NCBI GenBank assembly: GCA_030789695.1
Contig: CM061139.1
Span: 6,897,878-6,961,877, forward strand
Direction of reading: 5' to 3'
Length of the DNA: 64,000 nucleotides
Source of the DNA: Scilla litardierei
Lineage: Eukaryota > Streptophyta > Magnoliopsida > Asparagales > Asparagaceae
The position numbers were made by a program, and so were the translations under genes. This document shows positions 58,759 through 64,000 of this stretch, one piece after another (within the stretch, counting starts at the first letter, position 1; each line of letters begins with the position of its first letter). The notes beneath the pieces were generated by a model. That model searched no databases and was not told the DNA's origin. It worked only from the letters and a program-made list of their open reading frames with translations.

Positions 58759-60908
58759 ATGGCTGCTCTTAGGATAGGTGGCTCTGGCCAAGGGCGAGGG
58801 ATCCTCCTGAGTCCAGGCGTGGCGGGCCTCGATCTGTGGGATCCGGTTCCTCCTCGGGGAGCCGTTCCCTCCGAGATAAAGGGAAGGGGGAGCTCTTCCC
58901 AGACTATGCTGGCGATGATGTGGTGCCAGCTACCATGCGGCTTAATGTACCTCCGGTTGTCCTCAGAACGCCGTCGAGGACTTCTTTTCTGGCTGCTGCG
59001 GAGATTCAGGGATGGTACCTCTGTCACCCGTATGATGTTCGAGTCCCTTTCATCGACGAGCGGATCTGTCTTCCGAGGAGCAACGAAGTCGGCGTTTACG
59101 TCGAGATGTTCCGTCTGGGTCTTCGTTTCCCGCTCAATCCCTTCTTTATCCAAGTCATGGAGTACCTCATGGTGCCCCTTTGCCAGTTTACCCCCAGTTC
59201 GATTGCAGTTCTGACAGGCTTTGTGATGCTCTCTTGCACTCACGGTCTGGAGCCATCTCTCCCCCTCCTCTTCTATTTTTATCAGATCCAGACGGTCGGT
59301 CTAGGGTCATGGCTGCACCTCCGAGCCCGCGCGGGGAGGGAATGCCTGATCGGGCCACCCCACTGGGCGGGGGATTTGAGCTCGGATTAGGTCTTCGTGG
59401 TCTTCCTTGAGGATGCTCAGATTTTGACAGGTTGGGGTGGGTCAGGTCGGCCTTGCCCAACGCTAACCCTCTCCGAGGCTGATCAGGCGGCCGTCGCGCT
59501 GCTGTCAGCCCTCCCTTTGGAGGCGAAGTCCATCTGGCCTTTGCTGGACGACCTACTCCTGAAGGCCGTCTTGTGGTCTCCGGGTAGGTCGCTTTTTCTA
59601 TCCTGGATTGCCCCGTGGCTTACCCTGATTTCGGTTTCGCTTGCAGGAATGGCTGGTCGCGAGTTCACCCGCAACGTTGATGAGCTGATTCGGCGTGGAG
59701 CCGCTCGGAGCCGAGGTAGCACCTCGGGAAGGGCACCTCGGTGGACCGTTGAGGAGGAGGTGCGCCGAGCCGAGCCCACCGTGGGCAAGGTGGTGGCCGC
59801 GCCTCCCGCCTCTTCTTCTAGTAGTCTCCTCCCCGGGGGGGTCGCAAGGGCCAGATCCGTCCCACCGGCCCAAGTGGCGGGGGGTAACGACGGGTCCGGT
59901 GCAGCTCCTCTTGCGCTTGGCGTGCCCCCTCTTGTCCCCGAGGGTGGAGGTGGCACGAGGCGGAAGAGCTCCCCTTCGGCGCCTGCCAAGCCTCATGGAG
60001 GGAAGAGGAGGAAGGAAGGTGTGGATCCCTCCAGTCCGGTGTGCTCCGTGCCCCCGGCGGTGGCCGCCGAGGATCTTCCAGCGACCCCGACGACCACCCC
60101 CGTCGCAGCGTCTCCGCCTCCATTATCGGGAATTGGTGCGCTGTTGGCGAGCAGCTCGGCCTCCCTCGAGGTCCCCCCCGGGGATTCGGTGTTTGTCGAC
60201 CGAGCCTTGGCTCAGCAGTTGGCCGAGGGCTCCGTCCTCCCCCGGGACCGTAGTCTCCATGAGAGGGCCCCGCCGACAAGGTGTCAAACACCTTGGTCTG
60301 GATCCTCCAGCAGGTCTGGCTATCCCGCTGTCCCTTTCTTTCTTCACTCTCTTCTTGGCTCATGTCTTGTCGTTCAGGGTTCAACACTCGCTGTCGAGTC
60401 GCAGCGTCGAGCCGTCCGTTTGAGGGAGCTGGAGGAGTCCTCTGCGAAGGACCACGAGCGGGCTGGGGCTGCGGAGGTAGCTGCGGTGGCGGCCCAGATG
60501 GAGTCTCAGCAACTCAAGCTCCGGGTGGCCGAGCTAGAGGGACGAGTGGCCGATCTCTAGGGAGAGTTGGAGGACGCTCGGCGGTCGGCCGGGGAAGCGG
60601 CGGAGTCGTTCCGCCTGGAGAGGGAGGAGTTTCAGAGGGAACTGTCGGATCGGCGTCAGGTGGCGCGGTTTGCAGATGAGGTGGAGAGAGGCGTCGTCAG
60701 GACTCTGGGGGAGAGGATCTTCGAGGTCCTCAGGGAGGCCTTCGGTAAGTATGAAGACCTTATCGGCCCCCGGATCGTCGAAGACATCCAGTCCTCCTTC
60801 CGGGATTGTGCGAAGCGCATCCGGCAAGCCCCTCCGCCTGTCGATCCCCCTCGCTCCGAGCAGGGCGAGGCACCCGAGGATGCGTCCTCCCGAGCGCGGG
60901 TCCCCTAG
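58759..60908 (+). pseudogene. Antisense ORF of T (putative gypsy-type transposon domain plus coiled coil)
   Basis: ATG at 58759 begins M-A-A-L-R-I-G-G. A frameshift between about 58800 and 58830 enters the main frame, which runs to 60908 with TAG stops at 59388 and 60558. The N-terminal half (R-V-P-F-I-D-E-R ... V-E-M-F-R-L-G-L-R-F-P-L-N-P-F-F) fits the plant domain called putative gypsy type transposon. The middle is basic and proline/serine-rich, and the C-terminal third is a long coiled coil (R-E-L-E-E ... A-E-L-E-G-R-V) ending P-P-P-V-D-P-P-R. Two stretches look like introns: 59584-59646 (GTAGGT...TTGCAG) and 60314-60377 (GTCTGG, pyrimidine tract, TTCAG). Molecular role unknown; alternatively a captured gene. 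Confidence 0.7.
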
Positions 60909-61389
60909 GTCGTCCTTCCCGGCCTGTCATCCTTGTTTTTATCCTCAAATTTTTTAGCATCCGCTTCGCTTTGGCCCGGCCTACTTGAAATGGATCCCTG
61001 ACCTCGCAATCTCCATTGGCATCTTTACCGGCTCTCTGCTTCGGGGCAAACAATTGCTGATTACAAGGATGTTCATTTAAGCCAGCAATTTTGTGTTCTT
61101 GGTCGACAAGTTTTGCCGGCGTTACCCTAGTTTTCGTAGGTGACGAATTTTGTTGTTTGCCGAGAGTGGATTATTTGTAAGGAGGTTTCTCCACTTCGAT
61201 TTACTGTAAAAAAGACACACTTTTGTGCCTCGGTTAACTGTTGGAAATGAAATTGACATACTTGAATTTTCCGCGCATTTTGCTTTGTTGCTGCGACCTC
61301 GGCTCCTCTGCTGATGGTGGTCGCTCGCCTCCTTCCTCCAGGAGGTCACCCCTTGCCCCTCGAGTGGACAAGTCGGTTGACGTCCTTAT
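60909..61389. other. Spacer in T, no gene seen
   Basis: Sequence downstream of the antisense ORF, before the tandem array. No domain on either strand; the short ORFs overlapping its edges are accidental. Confidence 0.5.
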
Positions 61390-62005
61390 TGGCTAGGGGG
61401 CTGCCCCCAGTCCTATGAGCAATGGAGTCGGTCAGCGAGGGTGAAGCTCCTCGGCTTAGAACCGGTCGGCGTCTGCGCTAGCTGGGGGAATTGCCCCCAG
61501 ACTTACGAGTGATGGAGTCGGTCAGCGAGGGTGAAGTTCCTCGGCTTAGGACCGGTCAGCATCTGCGCTGGCTGGGGGGAATTGCCCCCAGGCTTACGAG
61601 CGAAGGAATCGGTCAGCGAGGGTAAAGCCCCTCGGCTTAGGACCGGTCGGCGTCTGCGCTGGCTGGGGAAATTGCCCCCAGACTTACGAGCGATGGAGTT
61701 GGTCAGCGAGGGTGAAGTTCCTCAGCTTAGGACCGGTCGGCGTCTGTGCTGGCTGGGGGAATTGCCCCCAGGCTTACGAGCGAAGGAGTCGGTCAGCGAG
61801 GGTGAAGTTCCTCGTTGTAGGACCGGTCAGCGTCTGCGCTGGCTGGGGGGATTGCCCCAGACTTACGAGCGATGGAGTCGGTCAGCGAGGGTGAAGCTCA
61901 TCGGCTTAGGACCGGTCGGCGTCCGCGCTGGCTGGGGAAATTGCCCCCAGACTTACGGGCGATGGAGTAGGTCAGCGAAGGAGAAGCTCCTCGACTTAGA
62001 ACCAG
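61390..62005 (-). repeat. ~90 bp tandem array, about seven units, in T
   Basis: Units start at about 61424, 61514, 61605, 61695, 61785, 61874 and 61964 (89-91 bp), with a partial unit at each end. Each carries CTGGGGG-AATTG-CCCCCAG or a slight variant, a short hairpin, and the phrase GGTCAGCGAGGGTGAAG. On the minus strand the hairpin includes GGGGGCAATT, close to T's own polypurine-tract end GGGGGCAATTG. The open frame across the array (61531-62115) is a repeat artefact. Confidence 0.88.
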
Positions 62006-62228
62006 TTTTGATTGACCCCCCGTCCGGTGAGGTGGCGGTCTTCACTCTTATGCAGCGAAATGTTGATTCCGTCGGAGATGAAGAAAAGGAAAAAGGAGTG
62101 CATTTGTACTCTTAAAGGTCCTATTGGACTAGTACATTTGGAGGAAAAAAGAAATAAAGCTAGACGGAGGGATGTGAACCTAGATAATCTCCTCTTGACT
62201 AGGCGGCGACTGGGGGGACCTTGCCTGC
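62006..62228. other. T gag/array junction where pol is missing
   Basis: Only ~220 bp separate the gag end from the tandem array, whereas a Tat pol needs about 3 kb or more. No RT or integrase motif is seen. Confidence 0.6.
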
Positions 62229-63864
62229 TCACTCTATGATGCGGAGGGGGCCTTGGACGGTGTTGACCTTCTTCCCTTTGTCCGGCTGCATGGATGTTCC
62301 TTCTCCGTGGGCCGGGTCATCGGCTAAGTTCCTTGCGTGCCCTCGGCTCATCAACTTCTCAATGTCCTTCTTTAGGTGCCAGCAGTCTTCAGTGTCGTGG
62401 TCGTTGTCCTTGTGGTATTTGCAATACTTTTCCCTATTTTTCCCCCTCTTTTTGTCTTCGGCGGGGGGGGCGATCAACGCGCTCTTCCTTCTGCACTTGA
62501 GTGAGGACGACGTCTGGGGAGGCGTCCCTCGTATCCTCCCTCCGCTGCTTGTTTCTCGCCCTCTTCTCTGTCCGGTACCCTTCGGGGCTGCGGCGCTCGC
62601 TATCGTCGCGCTTGGTCCCTCGTCTGGCCTTTCCTGCCTCGATGGCCAATGTCTCCTCGGTCAACATGAAGCGCTCGGCCCTCGCCATGATCCCAGGGAG
62701 GTCTTTCGGGGGATCATTATGCAGAGATTTCTTCAAGCCTCTATGACGCAGCCCTTTCTTTAGGGCCGTTTGGACAACGAGGTCGGGAGGGCTGTTTACG
62801 TTCAGCCGCTCAGCGTTGAAGCGGTGCATAAATTGTCGGAGCGGCTCGGTCAGGCCCTGCACTATGTTAAACAAATGTTCAGCATCAGGCATTACCTGTC
62901 GTCCTGCCATGAACTGTTTGCAGAACAGCTGGGTGAGTTCCTCGAAGCTGTCAATGGAGCGGCTGGGTAGGTTGCGGTACCAAGTTCGCGCTGCTCCCCT
63001 GAGGGTCGAATAAAAGCCCCTGCAGAGCAGGGTATCATCGGCTCCCTGGAAGGACATGTCCCCCTTGTAGTCCATCACATGGTTCCCTGGATCTCCTATC
63101 CCATCGTACTTCCCCAGCGTTGGGATCTTGAATCGAGAGGGGACCCGCGCGTCGGTTATTCTCCACGACAGGGGGCACCAGTCTCCGTGGATGCCTCCGG
63201 GGGTCCGACACCCGCCTACCTCAGGCTCGTTCGGCTGTGGAGGTGGCACAGGCGCTGGCTGGGCTGGCTCCACGGCCCTCGCCACACTGGGGGTGGGGCT
63301 GATCCGGCGTTTCCGGCTCCTCCGGCGGGAGCTTCCGCTTCGCCGTAATCGGTCCCTCGAGTGGTGCCGATCACTTCTTCTGCGGTGGGGTGATCGTGGC
63401 CGACGAGACGATGCGGTCACCGATTCGTCCCCCGTGCATTCGGTTCCCCTCCGGATCCTTTCGCGATAAGGGGAGGAGGCGCGCGATCTCGCCTGGTGGA
63501 AGCCGGGTAGTGTGAACCGACGCTCCGTGATCGGTCTTCGGATTCCGTGGTCATCGACCACAGCGGACCGTAGGAGCAGGGGGCCCCCCTCCCAACGATG
63601 GCCGTCGCCCAACACGTCTCCGTTGGCTGGCGCGGCACCAATGAGCTGCTGTACTGTCGCGACCAGCGTCTGGATGTTCGCGTTGGTCTCTTGGGCCAGG
63701 GCGCGGAGCTGCTCCTGCATGGCCAGCTCGAACTCACCAGTCTCTTCGGCTGAGGGGGTGGGGTGATTGTCGTTGGGTGCGCCCTCAAGGTTGCTGTTGG
63801 GTGCGCCATTTCCCTCCTCCGGGATGGGGGGCATGCGTCTCTTCCCGTTGCAGGCGCGTGCCAT
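62229..63864 (-). pseudogene. Element T gag (Tat-lineage gypsy)
   Basis: First ATG at 63864 (M-A-R-A-C-N-G-K-R-R). An arginine/serine-rich stretch lies in the N-terminal half, then the Retrotrans_gag core (K-Y-D-G-I-G-D-P, A-A-R-T-W-Y-R-N-L-P, S-F-E-E-L-T-Q-L-F-C-K-Q-F-M-A-G-R). A frameshift in a run of C at 62460-62468 moves to a second frame with C-K-Y-H-x7-D-T-E-D-C-W-H-L-K, a gag tail motif of this lineage, ending at 62229. Apart from that shift it is open. Gag forms the particle; alone it could at most package RNA. Confidence 0.85.
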
Positions 63865-63902
63865 TGCAAGTGCGGTTTGTTTTTTTGTGGGATAGTTCGT
63901 TC

Positions 63903-63919
63903 CCACAGACAGCGCCAGA
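63903..63919 (-). other. T primer-binding region
   Basis: On the minus strand TGGCGCTGTCTGTGGGA begins 1 nt after the LTR end. It closely matches the Z region (TGGCACCGTCTGTGGGA), as expected for Tat elements. Confidence 0.75.
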
Positions 63920-63920
63920 T

Positions 63921-64000
63921 GTTTCAGAGTGTTTTCTCACTACAGAAGCGTTGACCGTGGACTGCCCGGTCAACGTGGTCAAGGGGCCGATTTGGGTCCC
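63921..64000 (-). repeat. T 5' LTR end (continues beyond window)
   Basis: On the minus strand the LTR ends CTCTGAAACA at 63921. Only its last 80 bases are in the window. Confidence 0.7.

Larger units (their letters stand above)
58043..64000 (-). mobile_element. Element T: Tat-lineage gypsy element with gag and antisense ORF, no pol
   Basis: On the minus strand: LTR end (64000-63921), primer-binding region, gag (63864-62229), a 90 bp tandem array (62005-61390), an antisense ORF (plus strand 58759-60908), polypurine tract and a 3' LTR fragment (58386-58043). No RT or integrase is found. An antisense ORF between pol and the 3' LTR is known from part of the Tat lineage. The element is non-autonomous and its 3' LTR is cut at the E junction. 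Confidence 0.82.

Noticed and set aside
58759..60908. Independent host gene
   Set aside because: It lies between T's tandem array and 3' LTR, the position of antisense ORFs in Tat elements, and has that domain; kept as part of T.
61390..62005. CRISPR-like array
   Set aside because: Units repeat in full without unique spacers, in a plant retrotransposon; it is a minisatellite.
61531..62115. 194-codon ORF over the tandem array
   Set aside because: Unit length of about 90 bp is a multiple of three, so the open frame is a by-product of the repeat.
63079..63469. Plus-strand ORFs opposite T gag
   Set aside because: Shadows of the GC-rich gag frame on the minus strand.
1..64000. tRNA, rRNA or microRNA genes
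   Set aside because: No cloverleaf, rRNA core or convincing miRNA precursor was seen on reading; a tRNAscan or Infernal run would settle it.

Overview
This window holds no recognisable host gene. It is a dense cluster of nested LTR retrotransposons from a flowering plant, probably one with a large repeat-rich genome. The evidence is element type: Tekay/Del-like chromoviruses with a C-terminal chromodomain, Sirevirus-type Ty1/copia with an extra third ORF, and Tat-lineage Ty3/gypsy with an antisense ORF. Species cannot be read from the sequence, and monocot or dicot is left open. Element names used here (C, D, Z, A, B, S1, S2, P, C2, E, T) are local labels.

Layout. (1) 1-8637: element C on the minus strand, a non-coding large retrotransposon derivative (LARD) with about 3 kb LTRs around a 3.56 kb interior without gag or pol; its 3' LTR runs off the left edge. 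C sits in plus-strand LTR remnant D (to 8970), which sits in the gag of Z, an old minus-strand Tat-like gypsy element. (2) 9615-43428: element A, a decayed Tekay/Del chromovirus inserted in the same Z gag (TSD GAACG). A's 3' LTR was hit by B, a second LARD (17800-43370, TSD CGGCC). B's 5' LTR carries S1, a Sirevirus reduced to gag (20380-36932). S1's gag is split by S2, a full-length but mutated Sirevirus (22218-32579, TSD ATGTT). The stack Z>A>B>S1>S2 is five deep. (3) 43434-44644: the rest of Z's gag, its primer-binding region and its LTR. (4) 44645-49704: low-information sequence with a probable solo LTR (P, 46690-48362). (5) 49705-52352: C2, a LARD LTR plus a short interior remnant, minus strand. 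(6) 52353-58042: E, a Ty1/copia element (minus) with a 3.9 kb open gag-pol frame, whose 5' LTR and gag start are replaced by an inverted 135 bp copy of its own LTR. (7) 58043-64000: T, a Tat-lineage element (minus) with gag, a 90 bp tandem array and an antisense ORF with its own TATA box, but no pol.

How the parts relate. Only S2 has all domains, and it is interrupted by stops and frameshifts; E has a long open frame but no 5' LTR; A has pol without gag; S1 and T have gag without pol; B, C and C2 have no protein. The LARDs share with A the LTR ends, an unusual primer-binding-like segment and a set of LTR hairpins. They therefore look like dependants of an A-like Tekay/Del element.

The most interesting signal is a two-hairpin cassette inside the transcribed part of the LTRs of A, B, C and C2. 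One hairpin has an 11-nt invariant loop (TGAAATGATAG) and the next a 7-nt invariant loop (GACAACR). The stems differ between families but stay paired by compensatory changes. I know of no named family for it. Second come arrays of short palindromic or near-palindromic motifs (TTAGTCGACTAA, CAGTCGMCTG, AGTCGGTC) packed just upstream of the TATA box in three unrelated LTR families.
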